From positions 1 to 52,345 of the forward strand of contig NZ_JBEBUX010000011.1 of assembly GCF_040393045.1 (NCBI RefSeq): a stretch of 52,345 nucleotides of DNA, written 5' to 3'. The first letter of the stretch is position 1. Every line of letters begins with the position of its first letter. Below, piece after piece: positions 43,231-51,659 of this stretch. The position numbers and the translations under genes are program-made. The DNA is from Pollutimonas bauzanensis_A (GTDB lineage Bacteria; Pseudomonadota; Gammaproteobacteria; Burkholderiales; Burkholderiaceae_B). Under the pieces are notes generated by a model that saw only the letters and a program-made list of their open reading frames with translations, did not search any database and was not told the origin of the DNA.

Positions 43231-43935
43231 ATGAGTAACGATGGCGTTGCCGCTGTAGAACGAGCGCTTACGGTGTTGGATTGTTTCAAGCCAGGATCAG
43301 AAAAACTGACCCTGGCTGAATTAAGCAAAAGATTGACACTGCACAAAACCACGATATTCCGGCTACTGAACTCGCTGATTCGTTGCGGGTATGCCGTGCG
43401 CGATGCCGATGGCCGCTATTCGCTCGGGCCTCGTGTTCTGTATTTGGGGCGTGTCTACGAAAGTGGATTCCGGCTTTCCGACGTTGTCATGCCGGTACTG
43501 GAAAAACTGTCCAGCCTGACAGGAGAAAGCGCTGCCTACTATGTCGAGAGCGATCAGCAAGGCGCCCGGCTATGCCTTTTTCGCCACCAGCCGCACGAAG
43601 GCCTGCACAGCCAAGTGCTGGCGGGAAGCGTTATGCCGCCGGACGACTCTTCCACAGGAAGGGTCTTCAAGACCTGGGCCCGGCTTCCAGGCATCCCTGG
43701 TGAACGTTTGCCCTTTTTTTCTTGTGGCATACGCGACCCCTACACCTCGTCCTGGTCCGTACCTATCATTGGCGACGACGACCGATTTGTCGGCGCCGTC
43801 ACGATCGCCGGGCCGTCAGAGCGACTGCGAAATGTAGACGTGCCGTACTTCGAACGGGCAATAATTCAGGCTGCTGTGGATCTTTCCACAGGTTTGGGGG
43901 CGTCGGCGGAAATACGTGAAGCGATGTATGGATGA
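43231..43935 (+). CDS. IclR family transcriptional regulator
   Basis: A 234-residue IclR protein: HTH at about 8-65 (LTLAELSKRLTLHKTTIFRL), then an effector domain (85-230). Slightly shorter than the usual 250. Divergent from the galB/galC/Bug unit with a 91-bp spacer containing a palindrome, so it is the likely regulator of that branch, parallel to PcaR/PobR-type IclR control of aromatic pathways. Inducer may be an intermediate or the aromatic acid itself. Confidence 0.93.
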   Translation: MSNDGVAAVERALTVLDCFKPGSEKLTLAELSKRLTLHKTTIFRLLNSLIRCGYAVRDADGRYSLGPRVLYLGRVYESGFRLSDVVMPVLEKLSSLTGESAAYYVESDQQGARLCLFRHQPHEGLHSQVLAGSVMPPDDSSTGRVFKTWARLPGIPGERLPFFSCGIRDPYTSSWSVPIIGDDDRFVGAVTIAGPSERLRNVDVPYFERAIIQAAVDLSTGLGASAEIREAMYG

Positions 43936-43980
43936 ATCCGGCAAGGGCTAAAACCCCACAATAAGGCGCGCCGGGAAATC

Positions 43981-44181
43981 CTATTTCTTCTGCTGCTCGC
44001 GACGGCGCTTACTCTTGTTTTTTGAAGGCGGTTGCAAGGACTTTTGCAACTGCTGAAACTCGGCATAGGCCCGCTTACGCTCGGCCTCCCGCCTGGCCCG
44101 ATAAAGCATGACAGCGCGGGCGATCCCAAAAGTCACGGCAAACGTGACCGCAATAATAATACCGCCCGTCAAACTACCCAT
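43981..44181 (-). CDS. small single-pass membrane protein of unknown function
   Basis: A 66-residue protein (from ATG 44181) with one membrane segment at about residues 4-24 and a long basic tail (YRARREAERKRAYAEFQQLQ, ending SKRRREQQKK). A longer form from 44253 exists but its first 24 residues look non-coding. Family not recognised. The basic tail could bind RNA, ribosomes or membrane lipid; no claim is made. Stands alone between an IclR gene (convergent) and an OsmC gene. Confidence 0.6.
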   Translation of the reverse strand: MGSLTGGIIIAVTFAVTFGIARAVMLYRARREAERKRAYAEFQQLQKSLQPPSKNKSKRRREQQKK

Positions 44182-44304
44182 TGCCCGCTTCTTGAAAAAA
44201 TATTGATTGATGACGGGCGGCAGCGCTTGCGCCGCCCGAAGGCAATGTACCACTCTTGCAATATTTTCCCGAACCTTGCGCGGTCTCTTCAGGAGCTAGG
44301 CCCT

Positions 44305-44730
44305 TTAACTTTCGAGGGTCGCGTCCATGGTAATTTCAGCATTAAGCACTTTGGATACGGGACAGCCTTCTTTGGCTTTCTTGGCAATTTCGAGAAATTT
44401 TTCCTTTTCCATTCCCGGCACCCGCGCCGAGACCGTCAAGTGGCTGGCAGTAATTACCAGCGCGTCACCCTTCTTTTCTATGGTTACCGCGGCCTCGGTC
44501 TGTATGCGCTCGGGCGGCGAACCCGCTTCGCCCAGCATCATCGACAAGGCCATGGAAAAGCAGCCCGCATGCGCCGCCGCGATCAATTCTTCCGGGTTTG
44601 TTCCCTTGCCATCTTCAAAGCGCGACTTGAAGCCATAGGGAGCGTCGCGCAATACGCCAGTTTCGGTGGAAATTGTACCGCCACCTTCCTTGACACTGCC
44701 TTTCCATATTGCTGTTGCTTTCTTACTCAT
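44305..44730 (-). CDS. osmC: OsmC family peroxiredoxin
   Basis: A 141-residue OsmC protein with the two redox cysteines C57 (AAAHAGCFSMALS) and C123 (AKEGCPVSK), spaced as in E. coli OsmC, plus the opening MSKKATAIWKGSVKEG. It reduces organic hydroperoxides in the cytoplasm as a dimer. Start chosen at 44730, with AAAGGAA upstream; the frame extends 43 codons further but that part lacks similarity. Divergent from the GntP-family permease gene. Confidence 0.94.
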   Translation of the reverse strand: MSKKATAIWKGSVKEGGGTISTETGVLRDAPYGFKSRFEDGKGTNPEELIAAAHAGCFSMALSMMLGEAGSPPERIQTEAAVTIEKKGDALVITASHLTVSARVPGMEKEKFLEIAKKAKEGCPVSKVLNAEITMDATLES

Positions 44731-44905
44731 GGTTATTCCTTTAAGTGATGATGGGACCGCGAGAGCCACGGCATGTGGAAGGTAAGGTGAAGCAAGTGCC
44801 GTACCTGACATGGAACAGTCCACCAAACGCTCAACTGATACACTCCTGTATCCCTGCAAGGCAGCGTTTTCCCCTATTCCATTTTTACTAAAAGTTTTTT
44901 AAAGC

Positions 44906-46312
44906 ATGGCCAGCACCTTAGCAATTGTCGTTTCCCTATTACTCCTGATGTACTTGGCCTATCGTGGCGTTACCGTACTGCTTCTGGCGCCGCTCATGGC
45001 GGCCTTGGCCGTGCTGCTGTCTGGCGAGATAAGCATTTACCTGCCCATCTACACCGACACTTTCATGAAGGCGCTGGGCAACTATGTGATCCAGTTCCTG
45101 CCGATCTTCCTGCTGGGCGCCCTGTTCGGTCAACTCATGGCGGACTCGGGCGCCGCCCACACCATCGCCCGCTGGATCGTTGCCAAACTCGGCGATAAGC
45201 ATGCGATTATCACCGTGGTGCTGGCCTGCGCCATCTTGACCTACGGCGGCGTATCGCTCTTCGTCGTAGCATTCGCGATCTACCCAATTGCCACTGATCT
45301 TTTTCGCACCGCCGACATTCCGAAACGCCTGATACCAGCAACGATTGCGCTGGGTTCCTTCACCTTTACCATGACGGCGCTACCCGGCACGCCTGCTATC
45401 CAGAATGCCATACCGATTCCTTATTACGGCACCAACGTATTCGCCGCACCCGGCCTGGGCATAATAGCCGCGGCCATTATGTTGCTGGGCGGCATGTGGT
45501 GGCTGCGGGGCCGTGCAGCAAGCGCCCGCCTTGCTGGCGAAGGCTATGGCCAACACGAGGATGATACCGATAGCACGGGCACAGAGGAAGCGAACAACGG
45601 CGGACTCTCGCACATGCCGCTGGTTCTGGCCATACTGCCTCTTATCCTGGTTATTTCGGTGAACGCTCTATTTACCTATGTGGTGTTCCCGCGCATGGAC
45701 ATGAGCTTCGTTACTGAACGCTTCCCCCACCTGACGCCGGCAAAAGTAATTGGACTATGGGCGCTCATCATTGCGCTTGCAGCGGCCTGCACCACCCTCG
45801 TCGTTTCGCGACTAGGACATTGGCAGGATCTGCGCGGCACTGTCAACAAAGGCGTCTTCGGCTTCATGCTGCCATTGTTCAACACGGCATCTGAAGTCGG
45901 TTATGGAGCAGTCATCGCCGGCCTCGCCGGTTTCACTATCATCCGCGACGCGGTGCTGAACGTGACCCCCGGCAATCCGCTGATTTCCGAGGCCATTGCC
46001 ATGAACGTACTGGCCGGGATTACCGGTTCGTCTTCTGGCGGCCTGAGCATTGCACTGCAGACCTTAGGCCCAGACTACCTGCGCATGGCGCAAGAAGCAG
46101 GCATTAGCCCTGAACTGATGCACCGTGTGGCCGTGATGGCTGCGGGGGGCTTCGATACCCTACCCCATTGCGGTGCAATCATTACGCTGCTGGCAATTTG
46201 CAAGCTCACGCATCGCCAGTCTTACCTGAACATCGCCGCCGTGACCATGGCAGCACCAATGGTTGCCCTGGTCACGGTAATCGCGCTGGGCACGATGTTC
46301 GGCAGTTTTTAA
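44906..46312 (+). CDS. GntP family permease
   Basis: A 468-residue transporter with about 12 membrane segments. Motifs ALFGQLMADSGAAHTIA, LTYGGVSLFVVAFAIYP and GVFGFMLPLFNTASEVGYGA fit the GntP (gluconate/hydroxybutyrate:H+ symporter) family. Together with the glycine-rich AITGSSSGGLSIAL loop, this resembles the D-3-hydroxybutyrate or gluconate permeases, but the ligand cannot be read off. Ribosome site weak. The stop overlaps the convergent MarR stop by four bases (TTAA). Confidence 0.92.
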   Translation: MASTLAIVVSLLLLMYLAYRGVTVLLLAPLMAALAVLLSGEISIYLPIYTDTFMKALGNYVIQFLPIFLLGALFGQLMADSGAAHTIARWIVAKLGDKHAIITVVLACAILTYGGVSLFVVAFAIYPIATDLFRTADIPKRLIPATIALGSFTFTMTALPGTPAIQNAIPIPYYGTNVFAAPGLGIIAAAIMLLGGMWWLRGRAASARLAGEGYGQHEDDTDSTGTEEANNGGLSHMPLVLAILPLILVISVNALFTYVVFPRMDMSFVTERFPHLTPAKVIGLWALIIALAAACTTLVVSRLGHWQDLRGTVNKGVFGFMLPLFNTASEVGYGAVIAGLAGFTIIRDAVLNVTPGNPLISEAIAMNVLAGITGSSSGGLSIALQTLGPDYLRMAQEAGISPELMHRVAVMAAGGFDTLPHCGAIITLLAICKLTHRQSYLNIAAVTMAAPMVALVTVIALGTMFGSF

Positions 46313-46824
46313 CTACGTTCGGGCGGGGCGCCCAGCATTTCCAAAAGCCGCCGCAGCTCTGCCTGTTCTACTGTAGTTAGTGTCGCGCTCACGCGTGCGT
46401 CGTGAGCGCATATTTCCCGGGTAATGGTTTCAAGCGCTTTGCTGCCTTCTGCAGTAAGCATCAAGGCGAAGGCGCGCTTGTCGCTGGAGAAATCCATGCG
46501 CTGCGCATAGCCGAGCTTTTCCAGCGCATTGACCACTTGCACCACACCTGACCGTGCAATGCCCATCGCCTGCGCAAGCGTCGTCAGCTTCAGGCCGGGA
46601 TTGGCATGGATAATTGTCATTGCCGAAAAACGGGGCGGCGTCATGGACCATGGCGCGAGCGCATCCAGGAAATCCTGATAGATCCGTATTTGCGCCCGGC
46701 GCAAGGCGTAGCCTATCAAGCCATTTAGCGCACCGTAATCAATCCCTGGCATATGCGCATTAAACGCCTGGCCACGCTGGGCGGGACGACGATGATTGGG
46801 CCGCGAACTAGGTTTCGTGCTCAA
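46309..46824 (-). CDS. MarR family transcriptional regulator
   Basis: A winged-helix MarR repressor of about 171 residues: HTH LKLTTLAQAMGIARSGVVQVVN, wing with SSDKRAFALMLT. The start is uncertain. I prefer the TTG at 46824, because AGGAT lies 8 nt before it and the alternative at 46914 adds 30 residues without family character; an ATG at 46752 would give 147 residues. It is divergent from the FAD monooxygenase operon with a clear palindromic operator in between, so it likely represses that operon and responds to a phenolic acid. Confidence 0.87.
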   Translation of the reverse strand: MSTKPSSRPNHRRPAQRGQAFNAHMPGIDYGALNGLIGYALRRAQIRIYQDFLDALAPWSMTPPRFSAMTIIHANPGLKLTTLAQAMGIARSGVVQVVNALEKLGYAQRMDFSSDKRAFALMLTAEGSKALETITREICAHDARVSATLTTVEQAELRRLLEMLGAPPERS

Positions 46825-46930
46825 GAGATGATCCTGCCTGCAAACTGAAAAACCGCCATACATTACCCCGAAAACGGTGCTGGCCATCACCTGCAAGGGT
46901 AATTCCCGATACACTGACTAGCACACTTGA

Positions 46931-46949
46931 TTGTTATGATACATAACAA
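46931..46949. promoter_or_regulatory. palindromic operator of the MarR/monooxygenase intergenic region
   Basis: TTGTTATG-ATA-CATAACAA: perfect 8-bp arms, 3-nt spacer, 18 bp before the monooxygenase start, in the typical MarR-site format. Probably blocks transcription of the monooxygenase operon. Confidence 0.7.
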
Positions 46950-46967
46950 ATATCAAGGGAGATAGAA

Positions 46968-48215
46968 TTGAAAGTCATTATTGTGGGCGCCGGTATTGGC
47001 GGCCTGACTTTGGCGCTTATGTTGAATCAGCGCGGAATCGATTGCGACGTCTTTGAAAGCGTGCGCGAATTGAAACCGCTAGGCGTTGGCATCAATTTGC
47101 TTCCCCACGCAACCCTGCAGTTGCAGTCCCTGGGTCTGTTGGACACCTTGGCAGAAACGGCGATCGAGACATCCGCCCTGCACTATTTCAACCAACACGG
47201 CCACGCCATTTGGCAAGAGCCGCGCGGCGTGGCGGCGGGCTATCCCGTACCCCAGCTATCGCTGCACCGCGGCGAGCTACAGATGCTGCTTGCGCAAGAA
47301 GTTGTCAAACGCCTGGGCGCCAGCCGCCTGCATACCGGCATGGCATTTGAGTCACTGCAACAAGACGCGCAAGGCGTTACTGTCCGCTTTCGCAACCGCG
47401 CTACGAACACGGTGGACGACGTGCGCGGCGATGTGTTGGTCGGTGCTGACGGCATTCATTCCACAGTTCGACGCTTTTTCTTCGCCCCTTTCGATCACCT
47501 GCGCTTCTCGGGCCGCATGCTGTGGCGCGCAGTGACCGACGCGGCACCTTATCTGGATGGTCGAACCATGTTCATGGCTGGCCATCAAGACCAAAAGTTT
47601 GTCTGCTATCCCATTTCAGAACCTTTACGTCAGCAAGGACGCTCCCGTATTAACTGGATCGCCGAACTTCGAGTCGGGCAAGATGAGCTTCCCAGCACCG
47701 ACTGGAACCGGGAAGTAGACGCCTCTGTTTTCGCTGACCGGTTCGCCTCATGGCAATGGGACTGGATCGACATCCCCGCACTGATTAAAGGCGCCGAGGC
47801 TATCTACGAATTTCCTTTAGTGGATAAAGATCCGCTACCGTGCTGGACGCAAGGCCGGGCTTGCCTGCTTGGCGACGCAGCCCACCCCATGTATCCGATC
47901 GGGTCGAATGGCTCTGCCCAGGCAATTCTGGATGCAGCCTGCCTGGCAGCACGGCTGCAGGCAATTGGTAAAGACCATCGAAGCAGCGTCGAGCTGGCGC
48001 TCAAAGAATATGAGGCGGAACGCCTGCCTCTTACGTCGGGCATCGTATTGCGCAACCGCTTGAACGGGCCGGAACAGGTGATGCAAATTGCACATGAACG
48101 CGCGCCCGAGGGTTTCGCGCACATCCACGACGTCATTCCGGAGGCCGAGCTCGCCGAGATAGCCATACGCTATAAGCGTCTTGCTGGTTTCGATCCGCAA
48201 GCGCTCAAGCCCTAA
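46968..48215 (+). CDS. FAD-dependent monooxygenase (aromatic hydroxylase family)
   Basis: A 415-residue class A flavoprotein monooxygenase: FAD loop GAGIGG (7-12), DG motif GADGIHS (159-165), GD motif LGDAAHPMYPIGSNG (301-315). Nearest in feel to PhzS- and 3-hydroxybenzoate-hydroxylase-like enzymes, which hydroxylate aromatic acids using NAD(P)H and O2. TTG start is supported by GGGAG at good spacing and by the Rossmann strand beginning at once. First gene of a three-gene unit with a DUF3237 protein and a Bug receptor, under MarR control. The aromatic substrate is unknown. Confidence 0.9.
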   Translation: MKVIIVGAGIGGLTLALMLNQRGIDCDVFESVRELKPLGVGINLLPHATLQLQSLGLLDTLAETAIETSALHYFNQHGHAIWQEPRGVAAGYPVPQLSLHRGELQMLLAQEVVKRLGASRLHTGMAFESLQQDAQGVTVRFRNRATNTVDDVRGDVLVGADGIHSTVRRFFFAPFDHLRFSGRMLWRAVTDAAPYLDGRTMFMAGHQDQKFVCYPISEPLRQQGRSRINWIAELRVGQDELPSTDWNREVDASVFADRFASWQWDWIDIPALIKGAEAIYEFPLVDKDPLPCWTQGRACLLGDAAHPMYPIGSNGSAQAILDAACLAARLQAIGKDHRSSVELALKEYEAERLPLTSGIVLRNRLNGPEQVMQIAHERAPEGFAHIHDVIPEAELAEIAIRYKRLAGFDPQALKP

Positions 48216-48252
48216 ACATTCCCGCTCGACGATTTCTATTGAGAACCATGTG

Positions 48253-48723
48253 ATGAATACACCCCCTCCAGCGCCAGAGCTAGAACATTTATGCACCATC
48301 ATCGTCGATGTTGGTGCTCCGCAGGAGGTCGGCGCTACGCCTACAGGCAGACGCCGCGTGATTCCGATTCTTGGCGGTTCTGTTCGCGGAACGAAACTGG
48401 AGGGCCATGTACTGCCGGGCGGCGCAGACTTCCAGAGCATAAGGTCAGAAACCTTTACAGACATTCACGCGCGCTATGTCATTCAGACAAACGATAACGA
48501 AACCGTATATGTTGAGAATACCGGGATACGCACGGGAACGGCTGACGATATTGCAGCCTTGGCGGCTGGGCATCCTGTGCCGCCCGAACGTATTTATTTT
48601 CGTAGTTATCCCCGATTCGAAACGGCAGCGCCCAGGCTGGACTGGCTCAACAAGCATCTATTCGTAGGAACGGGCGCTCGATTCCCCGATCGTGTCGAGC
48701 TTAATTTTTATCTACTGCGATAA
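48253..48723 (+). CDS. DUF3237 family protein
   Basis: A 156-residue DUF3237 protein with the family pattern GRRRVIPILGGSVRGTKLEG and LPGGADFQS...TDIHARYVIQT, expected to form a beta-barrel. Members often sit next to aromatic monooxygenases and Bug receptors (as here); function unknown, possibly a hydrolase or isomerase for an unstable product. ATG at 48253 chosen; the frame opens 24 codons earlier but inside the flavoprotein gene end. Second gene of the unit, 37 bp after the monooxygenase. Confidence 0.87.
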   Translation: MNTPPPAPELEHLCTIIVDVGAPQEVGATPTGRRRVIPILGGSVRGTKLEGHVLPGGADFQSIRSETFTDIHARYVIQTNDNETVYVENTGIRTGTADDIAALAAGHPVPPERIYFRSYPRFETAAPRLDWLNKHLFVGTGARFPDRVELNFYLLR

Positions 48724-48757
48724 AGACCAAAAACAGAAATCTACAGGAGACATCCCC

Positions 48758-49726
48758 ATGAAGCTACGCATTCTCAGCACCCTGCTCGGCACCCTTTGTC
48801 TTTCGATCGCCGCGACCGCCAGCGCCGCATTCCCTGACCACGCCGTACGCCTGGCTGTCGGCTTTCCGCCAGGCACCGGCCCCGACATTGTCGCCCGCAC
48901 AATAAGCGAACAGTTGTCGCAGACACTAGGCCAACCGGTGGTCGTCGAAAACAAGGCGGGCGCGGGCGGCCAGATCGCCGCATCGTCAACCGCTAATGCC
49001 ACGCCGGATGGCTACAACATCCTGCTCGGCGAAGTCGGCTCCATCAGCATCGCTCCCGAGACTACCTCACAGCTTTCGTATAAGCCGCTGACATCGTTCG
49101 CGCCCATCAGCGAAGCCGTGCGCGCCAACTTCGTACTCGTTGTCCCGACTAACTCTCCGTACAAATCGCTCAAGGAGTTCGTGACAGGCGCCAAGGAAAA
49201 CGCCCATAGCATTAATATCGCTACATTTGGCGCTGGCACCCCGGGCCATTTTGGCGCGGAGATGCTGGCCGAGGAAGGCGGCTTCAAGATCGAGCCCGTG
49301 CACTATCGGTCCACCGGCGATGCGGTATCGGCCATTATCGCCGGTCAGGTTCATGGTGCTTTTGTCACCACCGCCATGGCCAAGCCACAAATCGACTCCG
49401 GCAAAATGCGTGGCCTGGCGATCACGGGGGCCGAGCGCGGCAAGACGCTGCCAGAGATCCCGACTTTTGCTGAATCAGGCATGCCGGGCACTGACTTTGG
49501 CGCCTGGTTCGCGTTCTTTGCCCCTGCCGGAACACCCGATGCCGCCCTCGACACCCTGCAAAAAAATATCGTCACGGCCCTGGCTTCCGACAAAGTACGC
49601 ACCACGCTGGAAGGCAACGGCTTTGTCATCGTGGGCTCGAGCCGCCAGGAAATGATCGATCTGCTTGCCAGCGAACAAAAACGCTGGGAGGCCGTGGTGA
49701 AAAAGACGGGATTTAAGATTAACTAG
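48758..49726 (+). CDS. Bug/TctC family tripartite tricarboxylate receptor
   Basis: A 322-residue receptor with signal peptide 1-23 (ATASAAF) and Bug patterns FPDHAVRLAVGFPPGTGPDIV and VHYRSTGDAVSAIIAG. The usual PYRG is changed to HYRS, and PPGG to PPGT, so the pocket may differ from the other four receptors in the window. Ribosome site CAGGAGA. Last gene of the monooxygenase-DUF3237-Bug unit and presumably binds the aromatic or dicarboxylate substrate. Ends 117 bp before a tRNA gene. Confidence 0.93.
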   Translation: MKLRILSTLLGTLCLSIAATASAAFPDHAVRLAVGFPPGTGPDIVARTISEQLSQTLGQPVVVENKAGAGGQIAASSTANATPDGYNILLGEVGSISIAPETTSQLSYKPLTSFAPISEAVRANFVLVVPTNSPYKSLKEFVTGAKENAHSINIATFGAGTPGHFGAEMLAEEGGFKIEPVHYRSTGDAVSAIIAGQVHGAFVTTAMAKPQIDSGKMRGLAITGAERGKTLPEIPTFAESGMPGTDFGAWFAFFAPAGTPDAALDTLQKNIVTALASDKVRTTLEGNGFVIVGSSRQEMIDLLASEQKRWEAVVKKTGFKIN

Positions 49727-49843
49727 ATAAGTTTCGGGGTGGCCGCACTGGATGCGTCGACCCATCCCGATACCCCTGGCACCCTGCCGAAAAGCCATCG
49801 CAAGCAGCGATCTGATATATAGGGTAAACTCTCATTCTTCAGA

Positions 49844-49920
49844 CGCGGGGTGGAGCAGTCTGGCAGCTCGTCGGGCTCATAACCCGAAGGTCACAGGTTC
49901 AAATCCTGTCCCCGCAACCA
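49844..49920 (+). tRNA. tRNA-fMet (initiator, anticodon CAT)
   Basis: A 77-nt cloverleaf including encoded CCA: acceptor strands CGCGGGG / CCCCGCA leave the first base C unpaired with A72, the hallmark of initiator tRNA. The anticodon stem has three G:C pairs (GGG/CCC) around CTCATAA, also an initiator feature; the T arm is GGTTCAAATCC. A TAAACT at 49825-49830 could be the -10 box, but no clear -35 is seen. Confidence 0.95.
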
Positions 49921-49948
49921 AACATACAAAGTCAGCTTTGATAAAAAA

Positions 49949-49998
49949 AAGCACATACAGAAAAGCCCCGACATGTCGGGGCTTTTCTGTATGTGCTT
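49949..49998. terminator. 50-bp perfect palindromic terminator
   Basis: Perfect 25-bp arms meeting without a loop spacer, with core GCCCCGACATGTCGGGGC. On the minus strand the stem is followed by a T run, making a strong terminator for the IclR gene at 50006; on the plus strand the core stem followed by TTTT could end the tRNA transcript. Bidirectional. Confidence 0.88.
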
Positions 49999-50005
49999 AG
50001 TACCA

Positions 50006-50833
50006 TTAACGTAATGACAAGCCTTTCAGCTCGGCAGCCAGCATTGCCTGCAGTTCCCGAAGGCGCTCCGGCCCTAATCGTGCCGTAAGTGTCGCCAGAC
50101 TTATAGCTCCTATGCCATGACTCCCGATACGAAATGCGATGCCCAGTCCGGCTATCCCTACTTCGTCGAACGCGTCATAAGTAAGTGCATAGCCGCATTG
50201 GCGAACTTCTTGAGCTGCGGTCAGCAGTTGATCAAGCTCAACACCCTGCTCTTGATATTCATCGATGTGGCTCTCGTAGATTCTTTTGATTTCCGCAGGC
50301 TGCATAAACTCCAAGATAGCAGTTCCGCCTGTTCCGGTACCTATCATACGGCGCTGGCCGATCTGCGTGGTCAGCACTTTCACCATAGAACTACCCTCCT
50401 CCCGATGGACACAGTAGATATAGTCGCCTTGGCGCATCATCAAAAAAACTGTATCGCCTGCAATACGGCCGATGCGGCGCAACACAGGTAAAAAGCGGGT
50501 GAGCAAAGGGGTAGGCTTGGACAATAAGGAACCCAATAGAACAGCCTCGGGACCCAAGTAATAAAGGTTATCGCTACCCCGGTCAACAAACTGTTCTTCA
50601 ACCAGACAAGTCAGCAAACGATATGCCGTGCCGCGATCAAGCTCGGATTCGCGCACTAATTGCGCAAGCTTCACGCCCTCGTCACGATATTTGCCTACCA
50701 GCCTTAACAAGGATAAGGCGCGACGTACACTTTGCGCACCTTGCACCTGCGTACTCGCTGACTTTAGCTCGTTCGCCTCAACCTTGCTCGAAGCGTTCGA
50801 ACCTTCGATACCGCTCATACCCAATAGTCCCAT
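50006..50833 (-). CDS. IclR family transcriptional regulator
   Basis: A 275-residue IclR regulator: HTH (about 35-95, VKLAQLVRESELDRGTAYRL) and effector domain (about 110-270). The start at 50833 lies just after the enoyl-CoA hydratase stop; a frame extending to 50893 would overlap that gene by 56 bp. ATG at 50818 is also possible. Last gene of the acyl-CoA dehydrogenase-enoyl-CoA hydratase unit, likely its regulator. Ends at a strong terminator. Confidence 0.9.
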   Translation of the reverse strand: MGLLGMSGIEGSNASSKVEANELKSASTQVQGAQSVRRALSLLRLVGKYRDEGVKLAQLVRESELDRGTAYRLLTCLVEEQFVDRGSDNLYYLGPEAVLLGSLLSKPTPLLTRFLPVLRRIGRIAGDTVFLMMRQGDYIYCVHREEGSSMVKVLTTQIGQRRMIGTGTGGTAILEFMQPAEIKRIYESHIDEYQEQGVELDQLLTAAQEVRQCGYALTYDAFDEVGIAGLGIAFRIGSHGIGAISLATLTARLGPERLRELQAMLAAELKGLSLR

Positions 50834-50837
50834 TACG

Positions 50838-51623
50838 TTATTGACCCGTAAAAACAGGCTTTCGTTTGTTGGCAAAGGCGTCAATCGCCTCATGATGGTC
50901 TTTCGAGAGATTCGTTAAGCATTCGTAGGCAATACCGGCGTCCATATGCCCATGAGCCAATTGGCGTAGCGGAATTGTATAACCCGCCTTAGTCCAGCGG
51001 ATTGCTTTGGTAGCGCCGTTGCGAAGCTTACCCACCAGGGCCTCAACCTTCGCATCAAGCTCAGAAGCAGGCACTACATTGCCGATAGCGCCCAGCTGTT
51101 TCGCCTCATTTGCGCTTAACAAATCGCCCGTCAATAACAGCTCACGCGCCTTGCCATAACCAATTACCTGAGGCCAAAGGAAGCCGCCCCCATCTGCGGC
51201 ATTCAATCCGACCCGTACATGGGGGTCACCGATGCGTGCGTTCTCGTCCATGACCGTAATGTCGCACAATAGCGCCAGCGTTGCTCCCAGGCCAACGGCA
51301 TCTCCATTGATTCGCCCAATAATGGGAATTTCACAATCAAGCATGGAATAGACGATGCGCTTAGCTTCCCACGTAACGATTTCGAACTTCTCAGGTTCAA
51401 CTACGGCTTCGCGCATCCATTCGATATCGCCACCGGCACAAAATGCCCGCCCCTCTCCAGTAAGGACGATCACGTTAATATCGCGGCGCGCACCCAAGTC
51501 AATAAAAATACGCGATAACGCGGTATGGAGCTCGCCGTTAACGGCATTCATTGCATCTGGCCGGTTAATAGTGATGCGAGCTACGCGATCTACGATGTCA
51601 AGTTTCAAAGCGGAATTGGGCAT
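50838..51623 (-). CDS. enoyl-CoA hydratase/isomerase family protein
   Basis: A 261-residue crotonase-fold protein: CoA-binding and oxyanion segments GRAFCAGGDI and IIGRINGDAVGLGATLALLCDI, with Glu/Asp catalytic positions further on (NARIGDPHVRVGLNAADGG). The catalytic glutamate pair of classic hydratases is not clearly present: Asp or Ala occupies the expected sites, so it may be an isomerase, dehydratase or hydrolase instead. Ribosome site AGGAAA. It follows an acyl-CoA dehydrogenase gene by 36 bp and precedes an IclR gene. Confidence 0.9.
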   Translation of the reverse strand: MPNSALKLDIVDRVARITINRPDAMNAVNGELHTALSRIFIDLGARRDINVIVLTGEGRAFCAGGDIEWMREAVVEPEKFEIVTWEAKRIVYSMLDCEIPIIGRINGDAVGLGATLALLCDITVMDENARIGDPHVRVGLNAADGGGFLWPQVIGYGKARELLLTGDLLSANEAKQLGAIGNVVPASELDAKVEALVGKLRNGATKAIRWTKAGYTIPLRQLAHGHMDAGIAYECLTNLSKDHHEAIDAFANKRKPVFTGQ

Positions 51624-51659
51624 GTTTTTTTCCTATTAATAAATTAAAAAGGCTTCCTT

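Noticed and set aside
49844..49920. tRNA-fMet as an integration (att) site
   Set aside because: No integrase, no repeat of the tRNA 3' end in the window, and the flanking genes look like ordinary chromosome.
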